NCBI GenBank assembly: GCA_910576895.1
Contig: CAJTJZ010000002.1
Location: 36,085 to 100,084, forward strand
Source: an uncultured Lachnospiraceae bacterium
Lineage (GTDB): Bacteria > Bacillota > Clostridia > Lachnospirales > Lachnospiraceae
DNA: 64,000 nucleotides
Direction: 5' to 3'
Shown here: one piece after another, positions 16,367 to 24,002 of the stretch
Layout: each line of letters begins with the position of its first letter
Position numbering within the stretch: the first letter of the stretch is position 1
The notes under the pieces: model-generated
The model's database searches: none
Seen by the model: the letters and a program-made list of their open reading frames with translations, nothing else
Told to the model about the DNA's origin: nothing
Translations under genes and position numbers: made by a program

Positions 16367-17403
16367 CTTTTATATTCTGTATGAATTTTCTCCATTTGCT
16401 TTGCCACGATATCACAATCCATATCAAGCGTAGCATAAAGCAAACGCTCCGATTCCTTCCAAAAAGAAAATATCTCATTCCATTCTGTACGTTCTACTGC
16501 AATTGTAAGCTCTTGTCTAATTTCTTCATTTGGAATAAACGCTGTTTGTGTATTCTGATCATAGCCAAGATCACATTTACAACAGCAATTGGATTATAAA
16601 CTTGATAATCTTCCAAAATATATCCATTATACCATCGTTTCACCTGTTGAAAATCTATATCATATACTGCACAAAGATCTTTTACCTCATCTTGTGTAAA
16701 CCCAATAAAAGGAGCTAAATTACTTGCATCAATCATTGTAAATTCATCAAAATTATTTAATGACGACTGTGTTTTTATTTTCTTAATTGGAAGAATACCT
16801 GTAAGATATGCAAGTTGAATATATTTTGTTGGCTCTGATCCTTTTAAAATTCCTCTAAGAAAATCAATATATTCTTTCTGCACATTCTGGTTCATAGCTT
16901 CATCTCGAATCAGTACATCCCATTCATCAATAATCAGTATAAATTTTTGCCCTGTTTCTTGTTTGATACAAGAAAGTGCATCTGGTAATGTAGTAACTTC
17001 TTGTGATAATTCTTTAGAATAATTTTCTCTTAATTCCTTTAATATACTTTGAGTAATTAATGATATCACATCACTGCTATTACTTGAAAGGGATAAAAAC
17101 CATTGAATATCCAAATGAATCACATCATATTGATTTAAGTGTCTTTGAAAGTCCTTACTATTACTAATTGTAAGTTTTGAAAACATTTCTTTTGAATCAC
17201 AGCCTTTACTATAATACGCTGTCAACATATCTGCTGTCATTGATTTCCCAAATCGTCTAGGACGACTATTACAAATAAATCCCTGTTTTGTATTTAATAC
17301 TTTATTGGTATATTCTAATAATCCTGTTTTATCAACATAAATTTCCGAATTTAATGCAACCTGAATGAAATGCACTATTATCAGGATTTACAAATCTTCC
17401 CAT
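16351..17403 (-). pseudogene. Broken AAA-ATPase-like/PD-(D/E)XK paralogue
   Basis: Second copy of the gene at 12617-14179. It carries the same TTCA duplication after the canonical ATG at 17403. Its main frame from GTG 17375 runs 293 codons and ends out of frame. The lesion is an internal deletion: after VVNVIL the homologous sequence resumes in another frame as GYDQNTQTAFIPNEEIRQEL and continues to KIHTEY before stopping near 16351. About 75 codons of the middle and the whole nuclease domain are missing. The first 92 codons are identical to copy 1, the next ~190 only moderately similar. Confidence 0.88.
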
Positions 17404-17424
17404 ATCATGCACACCCCTTTCTAA
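17099..17424. repeat. 326-bp perfect direct repeat, copy 2
   Basis: Identical to 13903-14228. Its right edge falls six bases before the ATG of the AbrB-like relic; its left edge falls inside codon ~93 of the pseudogene. Same orientation as copy 1, 3,196 bp apart start to start. Confidence 0.95.
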
Positions 17425-17429
17425 GGTAA

Positions 17430-17879
17430 ATGAATACACAAATATTAACAGTTTCTTCAAAAGTTCAGATTTCTCTACCAATCAGCATTTGCAAACTCCT
17501 GTCTATTAATACTGGTGATAAATTAATAGCATATACTTCAGGAGATGTTATCATGCTTAAGACATTAAAACTTCCTTCTGCTGAGGAATTTGAAGCCTCG
17601 TTGGACGAAGCACAAAAATGGGCAATGTCTGTTGGTTATAATGAAAATGATGTTAATGATATCATCAAATCAGTTAGAAGGAAAAAAGGAAGTATGGTAA
17701 TGTATATTCCAAAATATAGAAAATCCCCTTGTAGAAACCCAATTAATATAAGCTTCCACAAAGGGATGTTACAAATTTTTTTCTTTACAATCTTATCTTT
17801 ACACCTGTATTGGTTTTCTCTTAATTTTCTTAGAAGGTGTTTTTTCAAATTCCTCTTTTCTTACAACGAGCTTTGTTAG
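17430..17879 (+). pseudogene. Degenerate AbrB/MazE-type antitoxin-like gene
   Basis: The first ~85 residues form a SpoVT/AbrB swapped-hairpin domain (ILTVSSK...QISLPISI...LLSINTGDKL) plus the acidic helical tail of chromosomal antitoxins (AEEFEASLDEAQKWA). Two changes hit conserved sites: SSKVQ for the near-invariant SSKGQ, and SICKLL for SIRKLL, each explained by one base change. After VRRKK the frame runs on ~60 unrelated residues, through a terminator-like hairpin and 81 bases into the opposite-strand ligase gene, so the stop was probably lost. No partner toxin follows. The upstream 326-bp repeat ends six bases before the ATG and has probably replaced the native promoter. Confidence 0.6.
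17723..17767 (-). terminator. Terminator candidate for the MarR-hydrolase-C-ACP-ligase operon
   Basis: Imperfect 15-bp stem (17767-17753 with 17737-17723, about 12 pairs) followed on the minus strand by TTTTCTATATTTT, 32 bases after the ligase stop codon. Confidence 0.6.
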
Positions 17880-19337
17880 TTTTCTAAACTGTGGCATATC
17901 TTTATTATAGTTATCAATTAATTTCTGTAATTCTTCAGCAATATCTTCGATTCCTTTTGCCTCAGCATATTCATAATCTGGGAAAATTTCAGCAGCTAGT
18001 CCATTATCAATTCCACTAACAATAATTTCTTTTATAAGATCTTCAAGTCCCAGCACATTTTCAATTTCTTCTGGTGAAATATTTTCTCCATTTGCCATAA
18101 TAATCAGATTTTTCTTACGCCCTGTAATAAAGACAAACCCATCTTCATCAATATAGCCAAGATCACCTGTCCGAAGCCATCCATCTTCTGTTAAGGTCTC
18201 ACTTGTTTCCTGTGGCATATCTAAATATCCCATCATTACACTAGAACCCTTTACCCAAATTTCTTCTTCCACAATTTTTCCTTCACAATTTGGAATCAAT
18301 TTTCCTACAGAATTTGCTTTACAAGCTGCTAGGGAATTAGAACTAATTACTGGAGAACATTCTGTCATTCCATAGCCTTGAAGTACAGAAATTCCATATT
18401 CTTTCATATTATCAATATATTCTTGGCTAAGATAAGCTCCCCCAGAATAAATAATTCTTAAATTTGGTCCAAAAACAGCTTTTGCAATTTCCTCTTTTGG
18501 CATCTTTCCTTCTAAAGCACGCATTTTTTTATATAATCCCTCTAAAATCATTGGAACAAGCAGCATATGGGTTGGCTGGAATGTTTGTAGATTTTTACCA
18601 ATATGCATTAAAGAATCATTAATACAAATTGTTGCTCCTTCATATAATGTTTTTAAAATATCCATAGTCAAACAATAAGCATGATGAATTGGAAGAACAC
18701 TAAGTGCAACTCCATTTTGAATATCACTTGCAAAACAACAAGAATTATCTGTAAAGTTCAAATGTGTCAGCATAACTCCTTTGCTCTTTCCTGTTGTACC
18801 AGAAGTAAACATAACAAGGCAAAGCTTTTCATTATCAATTTCACAAGAATAACTTCCTTTATATGTTTCCATTAATTCATGCCATGACTGTGCTTCTTCA
18901 TCGCTTTTTTCTTTTTGCATACAAATATAGTATTTCACATCTGGGCAGAGTTTTTTTGCTGCTGCTGGAATATCTGCACGAATAGAATCATATACAAGAC
19001 AAGAAACATGGGCACGATTTAAAAGATCACAAGCTTCTGCTGCTGGAAGCTGTACATCTAGTGGTACTGCGATACTTGCTGAATTTACAATTCCAAAGAA
19101 AGAAATAATCCATTCATAACTTGTAAGTCCAATGACTGCAACTGTTTTTTCTGTAAGTCCTAATTCATGCAATACATTTGCAAAATTTTCAGAATCTGTC
19201 TTTAATTCCTGATATGTCTTAGAGCAAATTTCCTTTTTATTTTTCCAACGAAATGCATCCCTATCGCCAAATTTTTCTGCTGCAAAATCAATAATTTCCT
19301 TCATATTTGAATATGGGCTATACTTTGATTTTTTCAC
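17799..19337 (-). CDS. AMP-dependent acyl/aminoacyl ligase (adenylation enzyme)
   Basis: ATP-dependent adenylating enzyme of 512 residues that should activate a carboxylic acid and load it onto CoA or the adjacent carrier protein. It has the phosphate-binding loop FTSGTTGKSKG (177-187), the GYGMTECSP block, the WLRTGDLGYID hinge motif and a C-terminal lysine-rich KTPSKKIKR ending consistent with the catalytic Lys. It resembles long-chain acyl-CoA/ACP ligases as much as NRPS adenylation domains, so substrate is undetermined. It is the last gene of a five-gene operon with a free-standing ACP and condensation domain. Confidence 0.88.
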   Translation of the reverse strand: MKKSKYSPYSNMKEIIDFAAEKFGDRDAFRWKNKKEICSKTYQELKTDSENFANVLHELGLTEKTVAVIGLTSYEWIISFFGIVNSASIAVPLDVQLPAAEACDLLNRAHVSCLVYDSIRADIPAAAKKLCPDVKYYICMQKEKSDEEAQSWHELMETYKGSYSCEIDNEKLCLVMFTSGTTGKSKGVMLTHLNFTDNSCCFASDIQNGVALSVLPIHHAYCLTMDILKTLYEGATICINDSLMHIGKNLQTFQPTHMLLVPMILEGLYKKMRALEGKMPKEEIAKAVFGPNLRIIYSGGAYLSQEYIDNMKEYGISVLQGYGMTECSPVISSNSLAACKANSVGKLIPNCEGKIVEEEIWVKGSSVMMGYLDMPQETSETLTEDGWLRTGDLGYIDEDGFVFITGRKKNLIIMANGENISPEEIENVLGLEDLIKEIIVSGIDNGLAAEIFPDYEYAEAKGIEDIAEELQKLIDNYNKDMPQFRKLTKLVVRKEEFEKTPSKKIKRKPIQV

Positions 19338-19401
19338 TTTTTCACCTTTACTTTCTGTTGCTTATACCACAACTACTACTATTTTTCTTAACCATTATTT
19401 T

Positions 19402-19638
19402 TTATTTTGATTCCTTTTGCAACTTCTCAATATATTTTATCATATCTCCTACCGTTCTAACTTCAGCAATAGCTCTTTCATCAATTTCAATATCATATTC
19501 ATCTTCAAGATCACCTACAAAAGTCATAACACTAAAAGAATCAAATCCAAGGTCTTCCACAAATCGAGAATCTTCTGTAATTTCACTTTCCTCTACATCT
19601 ATATATTGCAACATTATTTCTTTTAATTTCTCAAACAT
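19402..19638 (-). CDS. Discrete acyl/peptidyl carrier protein
   Basis: Carrier protein of 78 residues. The phosphopantetheine attachment serine is Ser34 in DLGFDSFS; most fatty-acid ACPs have DSL there, and the Phe variant suggests a dedicated pathway carrier rather than AcpP. Acidic overall, four-helix pattern. It lies between the condensation-domain gene and the AMP-ligase gene, so the growing intermediate is probably tethered here. No phosphopantetheinyl transferase is in the window. Confidence 0.9.
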   Translation of the reverse strand: MFEKLKEIMLQYIDVEESEITEDSRFVEDLGFDSFSVMTFVGDLEDEYDIEIDERAIAEVRTVGDMIKYIEKLQKESK

Positions 19639-19743
19639 ATCATAACCTCCACTTTCTTTATTTCATAATAATAACCGTTTCATAATTAATAAAAATAGTA
19701 AAATTATCAAATTTTCATTTTTTATCTTCTCTTTTTACTACTC

Positions 19744-21135
19744 TTATACTTCTTCAATAATTTCACCAATCATTTTATCTGGATTTTGTACACCAAGAAA
19801 CAATATCTTACATAAATAATAATAAAATTTCTCCAATTTTTCATAAGTTACATGAGCTTTTTGATATTCAAAATTAAAATCAAGTCCATTATCATCAACA
19901 CGATGCATTACCGTTAAATATAACTCTTGTGCAGCAACACCATTTGTGTACCAATCTGTTTTATAAGGAACATCATAAGTTGCCTTTGCTGCTTTTAATG
20001 TCAGTGGTTGATAGGTAAGTGCCATTGGCTCATAAGTTCCACCCATAGATTTCTCTGCATAATATTCTGCACGATGTCGCATAGCATCTACAGGATCAAA
20101 ATTTGCATGACGGAATAATTGATTTTGCTGATATTGAATTTCATGAAGAGCCTCTAAAAATGTCATATCTCTTGGAATAATTGTCCGAAAAGAAAAGCAA
20201 TGAATTCTTGTTCCACCACTATTTTTCTCTGCTAATGTTGCACGTCTTGCAATTGCTGTATTAATGGAAATGTCATCAATATAATTAAATTTCTGAAAAT
20301 AGGTACGCAGACCAAGCAATAATAAACATACCATAGGTATTCTATAATTTTCACAGAAATTCATTAAACGTGCAGATGGTTCTCCCTCCAAATGAAATTT
20401 ATCAATGGTTGCCTCAATGGTTCTATTTTCCCTATGCATAGCCTGCAGTTTTGGATTATTTGTTTTCTTCCTTAATTCCTTCATTTCCCTTGCACCATCA
20501 ATATCAGCATAGCTTGGTTCGGAACTCTCTAATAAATTATAAATATATTTCTTATCACGTTCCTGTGCTTTTGATCCTTCATATTTTAAATCCTTTTGTA
20601 ATTGTTCAATGTAAGAAGAAAGCGGTCCGGGTGCTTCTGCTGCTTCTGGGAATTTCATATTACAATAAATTTGAAGTACATCTGCAAAAAAGATAATTAA
20701 AGATTGTGCATCCATTGTCATATGATGAACAAGAAGATAGAGCCCTTTATATCCATCTGGCATACTAATCATAACAACACGATTTAACGGACTTTCATAT
20801 AATTCAAATGGTGTACTTGTCCATTCTATCATAACCTGTTTTGCTTCTTCCATAGTATTATTTTCAAAATTACGAAATTCAATATCTCTTGTTTCCTTTG
20901 GTACAATATATTGAACAGTTTCCCCTTTACTGTTCTTCTTAAAACGAAGCCTCATAGACTCGCAGCGATCATATGCCTTATAAATTGCTGCTTTTAATGC
21001 ATTCCAATCAACATCATGATCTAATGTTACACTCGTTCCTATATTACTTAAAGATTTTCTTGGACAATGCTCCAAGGAGAAAAAATGCAGTTTTTGTGCT
21101 GCTGTTAACGGATACGTTTTGGCTCTTGTTGCCAT
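19744..21135 (-). CDS. Free-standing condensation-domain acyltransferase
   Basis: Chloramphenicol-acetyltransferase-fold enzyme of the NRPS condensation family, 463 residues, with the active-site HHxxxDA motif as HHMTMDA (about 137-143). It should join an acyl or aminoacyl group from a carrier protein to an amine or alcohol acceptor. There are no fused A or T domains; those are encoded next door. The start is ATG 21135 with GGAGG five to six bases upstream, rather than the longer frame from 21156. The C-terminal half retains a long RTIIPRDMTFLEAL region typical of the second lobe. Confidence 0.85.
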   Translation of the reverse strand: MATRAKTYPLTAAQKLHFFSLEHCPRKSLSNIGTSVTLDHDVDWNALKAAIYKAYDRCESMRLRFKKNSKGETVQYIVPKETRDIEFRNFENNTMEEAKQVMIEWTSTPFELYESPLNRVVMISMPDGYKGLYLLVHHMTMDAQSLIIFFADVLQIYCNMKFPEAAEAPGPLSSYIEQLQKDLKYEGSKAQERDKKYIYNLLESSEPSYADIDGAREMKELRKKTNNPKLQAMHRENRTIEATIDKFHLEGEPSARLMNFCENYRIPMVCLLLLGLRTYFQKFNYIDDISINTAIARRATLAEKNSGGTRIHCFSFRTIIPRDMTFLEALHEIQYQQNQLFRHANFDPVDAMRHRAEYYAEKSMGGTYEPMALTYQPLTLKAAKATYDVPYKTDWYTNGVAAQELYLTVMHRVDDNGLDFNFEYQKAHVTYEKLEKFYYYLCKILFLGVQNPDKMIGEIIEEV

Positions 21136-21212
21136 AATAACCTCCATTCCTGCCACAAAAGCGGCTTATCACTTACTAACTATAACAATCTATCATACAA
21201 ATTTATAAAAAT

Positions 21213-22193
21213 TTATATTTCACATTTTACAAAAAATTCTTGAAGTCTTTTCTTATATAATGCAGTATCTTTATAAAAACTTTCAGCATGACTTGCTCCT
21301 GCAATAATTTGCATTTCGGCATCTGGACAATTCCTATAAATTTCTTCACACATACTTGTTGGTACAAAAGTATCCTTTTCTCCATGAATTAAAAGAATTG
21401 GCACACTTGATTTTTTCACTTCTTCTTTTGCTGTACAAGATCTGTAATCATAACCAGCAAGTTTTTTTGCCATCCAATTTGTAATATGAAGTAAAGGAAA
21501 CGCTGGAAGGTGATACCAATTTTTTAATACCGATTTAAAAACATCCCATGGAGATGTAAATGCACAATCAGAAACAATTCCAGCTACATTTTTTGGAAGC
21601 TTTAATCCAGAAAGCATTAATGCTGTTGCAGCACCCATAGAAGTACCTTGTACTAATATTTTCTTTTCTGTACCAAAGCGATGATTTAGATATTCAATCC
21701 ATTTTAATGCATCATAACGATCTAAAATTCCAAAGCCAATATATGTTCCTTCACTTTGTCCATGAGCCCTATGATCCACTAATAAAATTTGAAAATTATT
21801 TTCCATATAATATCTTGCTAGACTTGTATAATCTTGTTCTGCATTACTTGTATATCCATGTAAGCAAAGCACTGTACCACGAGAATTTTCTACTGGAAAC
21901 ATTGTGCCAGAAAGCTTTAATCCATCACGACTTAAGATAGTTACTGATTCATGTTCATGTTGCCAAAGCCATTCTCTATCTTCCCGAATCCCGGACACAT
22001 AAGCACTCCAGTCAGTACCTGCCATTTTCATAGTATCCTCAACTTTCGCCTTACTTCGCACCAAAGTTCTTTTTACAAAATACAAAGATAATAACAACTC
22101 TGAAGCAGCAGCGATAATCGCAGTTCCTGCAATCAGTCCTGTTATCTTTTTTTTATCACAATGATTACATTTCCATAAGTCACTTTTTTTCAA
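21213..22193 (-). CDS. Membrane-anchored alpha/beta hydrolase
   Basis: Serine hydrolase of 326 residues with an N-terminal membrane segment (about 18-40) preceded by a CNHCDKKK stretch. Catalytic features are the nucleophile elbow GTSMGA (Ser about 185), the oxyanion-side LHGYTSN, an acid in HGEKDTFVP and a His in GASHAESF, as in the serine aminopeptidase S33/BAAT-like group. It lies in the MarR-condensation-ACP-ligase operon and may release, edit or hydrolyse the pathway product at the membrane; that role is inferred from context. Confidence 0.85.
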   Translation of the reverse strand: MKKSDLWKCNHCDKKKITGLIAGTAIIAAASELLLSLYFVKRTLVRSKAKVEDTMKMAGTDWSAYVSGIREDREWLWQHEHESVTILSRDGLKLSGTMFPVENSRGTVLCLHGYTSNAEQDYTSLARYYMENNFQILLVDHRAHGQSEGTYIGFGILDRYDALKWIEYLNHRFGTEKKILVQGTSMGAATALMLSGLKLPKNVAGIVSDCAFTSPWDVFKSVLKNWYHLPAFPLLHITNWMAKKLAGYDYRSCTAKEEVKKSSVPILLIHGEKDTFVPTSMCEEIYRNCPDAEMQIIAGASHAESFYKDTALYKKRLQEFFVKCEI

Positions 22194-22221
22194 TGAAAAT
22201 CTTCTCCTTTCAAAAAAAATT

Positions 22222-22725
22222 TTATTTTATATTTTCTTCATTAACAGAAGATATTTCTATTTCTTCTGCTTTTTTCAATTGTCCTTCCATACTAATTTTC
22301 TTAATCGTGTCAATAATTTCATCTAGTAATCCAATAATCTGTTCTATTTTTTCTTCTCCCATTCTTTGAATTAACTTATTTGGAATTTTTAAAGAATGCT
22401 GATGTTCTTCCTCATATAATCTACTGTTTTCTTCCCGAAATTTTATATAAACTTTTCGTTTATCTTCTTCGGAACGAAAACGTTCAATTAATCCCTTTTC
22501 CTCCAAACTTGTCAAACAACGATTCATTTGGGATTTTAAAATTCCTGTACTGGCACATAAATCCATTGCTGTTAAATAAATCTTATCATCCTTTTTTTTC
22601 TGTCGCAGTAAAATATTACAAATAAAGGTTTCATTAAAAGTCAGCCCATTTACAATGCGGTCATTTCTAATAATGGCAGAAATATCCAGCCATGATTCCA
22701 ATAGTTGCTCGCTTAAACTTTCCAT
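22222..22725 (-). CDS. MarR-family transcriptional regulator
   Basis: Winged-helix regulator of 167 residues: recognition-helix region LCASTGILKSQMNRCLTSL followed by the wing with GLIERFRSEEDKRKVYI. It is the first gene of the operon running to 17799 and is preceded by an almost consensus promoter with GTTC/GAAC palindromes overlapping the -10. Autorepression relieved by a small-molecule ligand is therefore likely. Confidence 0.9.
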   Translation of the reverse strand: MESLSEQLLESWLDISAIIRNDRIVNGLTFNETFICNILLRQKKKDDKIYLTAMDLCASTGILKSQMNRCLTSLEEKGLIERFRSEEDKRKVYIKFREENSRLYEEEHQHSLKIPNKLIQRMGEEKIEQIIGLLDEIIDTIKKISMEGQLKKAEEIEISSVNEENIK

Positions 22726-22746
22726 ATATAACCCCCAATTTTCCAG

Positions 22747-22819
22747 AACATTATAAGTTCAAAATACAAACTGTTCACTTTCTCAACCGTTCACTTTTTG
22801 AACTGTTCATAATATGAAC
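22747..22819. promoter_or_regulatory. Array of GTTC/GAAC palindromes (MarR operators)
   Basis: GTTCATAATATGAAC (22805-22819) is a perfect 15-bp palindrome abutting the marR -10. GTTCACTTTTTGAAC (22789-22803) and GAACATTATAAGTTC (22747-22761) carry matching arms. Spacing and position over the promoter and leader suit MarR dimers. Confidence 0.7.
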
Positions 22820-22846
22820 TATATTCCTTTTTTTCTTCTATGTCAA
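22818..22846 (-). promoter_or_regulatory. Promoter of the marR operon
   Basis: Minus strand: perfect TTGACA (22846-22841), a 17-base spacer and TATAGT (22823-22818), one mismatch. The start-proximal palindrome overlaps the -10, the usual arrangement for steric repression. Confidence 0.85.
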
Positions 22847-22963
22847 GAGCAATTTGAAAATATTTCCAAAAAATGATAAAAATATAATAACTATTTCCAT
22901 CTCTCTTTGATAAAACTACCTTTTTTGTCCTTTTATTAATTTATAACTTGTACTTCTTTTTTC

Positions 22964-22992
22964 TTGCAATCCCCTCTAAAATGTATTATAAT
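22964..22992 (+). promoter_or_regulatory. Promoter of the SCP2-domain gene
   Basis: TTGCAA (22964-22969), a 17-base spacer and a perfect TATAAT (22987-22992), directed away from marR. It sits about 145 bases outside the palindrome array. Confidence 0.75.
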
Positions 22993-23102
22993 TCAATTAA
23001 AATAAACGTATACATGAGAATTGTCATAAAATCATGTAATTTTTGACAAACCAAAAAACATAATTTTATAACAGTTCTTTTATTATGAAAGGAGCAATTT
23101 CT

Positions 23103-23438
23103 ATGTTGACTTTTAAATTTGTATTTAATGAAATCCAACGGGTGATGCTTACAGCCAATCCTTCCGTAGTAAAAGATTTCCTTGCAATTCAAATCAATTT
23201 AACTGGACTTGGCGGCGGAACATTTTATGTTGAAGTTAAAAATGGGGTACTATCAGTAGAACCTTATGAATATTATGATAGACAAGCAATTTTAACTATT
23301 TCTGTTTCTGATTTCAAAAAACTTGCTGATGGAAAACTAGATGCTGGAGAAGCTTTTGGTGATGGACGACTGAAAATTGATGGAAGTATTGAAAAATCAC
23401 TGGAATTAAGTGAATTAATGAAAACAGTAAAAAGATAA
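23103..23438 (+). CDS. SCP2 sterol-carrier-type lipid-binding protein
   Basis: Small cytoplasmic protein of 111 residues, a stand-alone SCP2 domain: GTFYVEVKNGVLSVEP strands followed by ADGKLDAGEAFGDGRLKIDG and a C-terminal helix. SCP2 domains bind acyl chains or other hydrophobic ligands. The start is ATG 23103 with AAAGGAG eight bases before; the frame from 23085 would place that site inside the gene. It is divergent from the MarR/condensation/ligase operon, so it may handle the same lipid-like compound, though no shared operator covers its promoter directly. Confidence 0.85.
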   Translation: MLTFKFVFNEIQRVMLTANPSVVKDFLAIQINLTGLGGGTFYVEVKNGVLSVEPYEYYDRQAILTISVSDFKKLADGKLDAGEAFGDGRLKIDGSIEKSLELSELMKTVKR

Positions 23439-23451
23439 ATTTTTACATACA

Positions 23452-23487
23452 AAAAACAGGCAAGTCTTATAAGACTTGCCTGTTTTT
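23452..23487. terminator. Perfect 36-bp palindromic terminator
   Basis: A fully symmetrical palindrome beginning AAAAACAGGCAAGTC and ending in its complement and five T. It lies between the convergent SCP2 and folA genes and can act on both strands. Confidence 0.9.
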
Positions 23488-23511
23488 ATTCAGTTACTTT
23501 ATTACATTGTT

Positions 23512-23994
23512 TCATTTTATTCTAGTATAGGTTACATAATCATAAGGGATTTGACCATTCTCACTTATATGACACTCTACTTTTCTAATAAAGTCCTTTT
23601 CCAAAAACACAGGAAAATAAGTATCTCCTTCTATCACAGCATCTAATTCTGTAAGATACATTTTTTCTACTATTTCAATCGCTTCTTGATATAAGGCAGC
23701 ACCGCCAGAAATAAAACTATCCATTCCTTTTTCTTCTGCAATTGTAATTGCTTCTAAAAGAGAATGAGCAGTACAGTAGTTTTCTCCTTTTAATTCTTTT
23801 TTCGTTGATACAATAATAGTGTATCTTCCCTGAAGTGGTTTTCCAATTTCTTCATAAGAACGTCTGCCAAGAATCACAGCATTTCCCATTGTCAATTCCC
23901 GAAAACGCAGTTGTTCTCCTTTAATTTTCCATGGAATCCTGCCATCTTTTCCAATAACTCTATTCCTAGCATATGCTGCTATTAATGCAATCAT
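23512..23994 (-). CDS. folA: Dihydrofolate reductase
   Basis: NADPH-dependent reduction of dihydrofolate for one-carbon metabolism. The 160-residue length is normal. Family features visible are the N-terminal IAAYARNRVIGKDGRIPW, the RFRELTMGNAVILGRRSYE segment, FISGGAALYQEAI (the GGxxxY loop) and the C-terminal TYFPVF and YDYVTYTR blocks. The gene starts nine bases after the LRR gene stop and uses a ribosome site (AAAGGAT) located in that gene's 3' end. Confidence 0.95.
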   Translation of the reverse strand: MIALIAAYARNRVIGKDGRIPWKIKGEQLRFRELTMGNAVILGRRSYEEIGKPLQGRYTIIVSTKKELKGENYCTAHSLLEAITIAEEKGMDSFISGGAALYQEAIEIVEKMYLTELDAVIEGDTYFPVFLEKDFIRKVECHISENGQIPYDYVTYTRIK

Positions 23995-24002
23995 AGTATA
24001 TT

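Noticed and set aside
16260..16478. Minus-strand short open frame near the pseudogene end
   Set aside because: It reads the pseudogene remnant in the wrong frame; the homologous frame is the one giving FIPNEEIRQEL and KIHTEY.
12617..17879. The AAA/nuclease cluster as an insertion sequence or integrative element
   Set aside because: No transposase, integrase, terminal inverted repeats or target duplications were found; only direct repeats of coding sequence.
19402..19638. The small carrier protein as housekeeping fatty-acid AcpP
   Set aside because: It lies within the condensation/ligase operon, away from fatty-acid synthesis genes, and has DSF instead of DSL at the attachment site.
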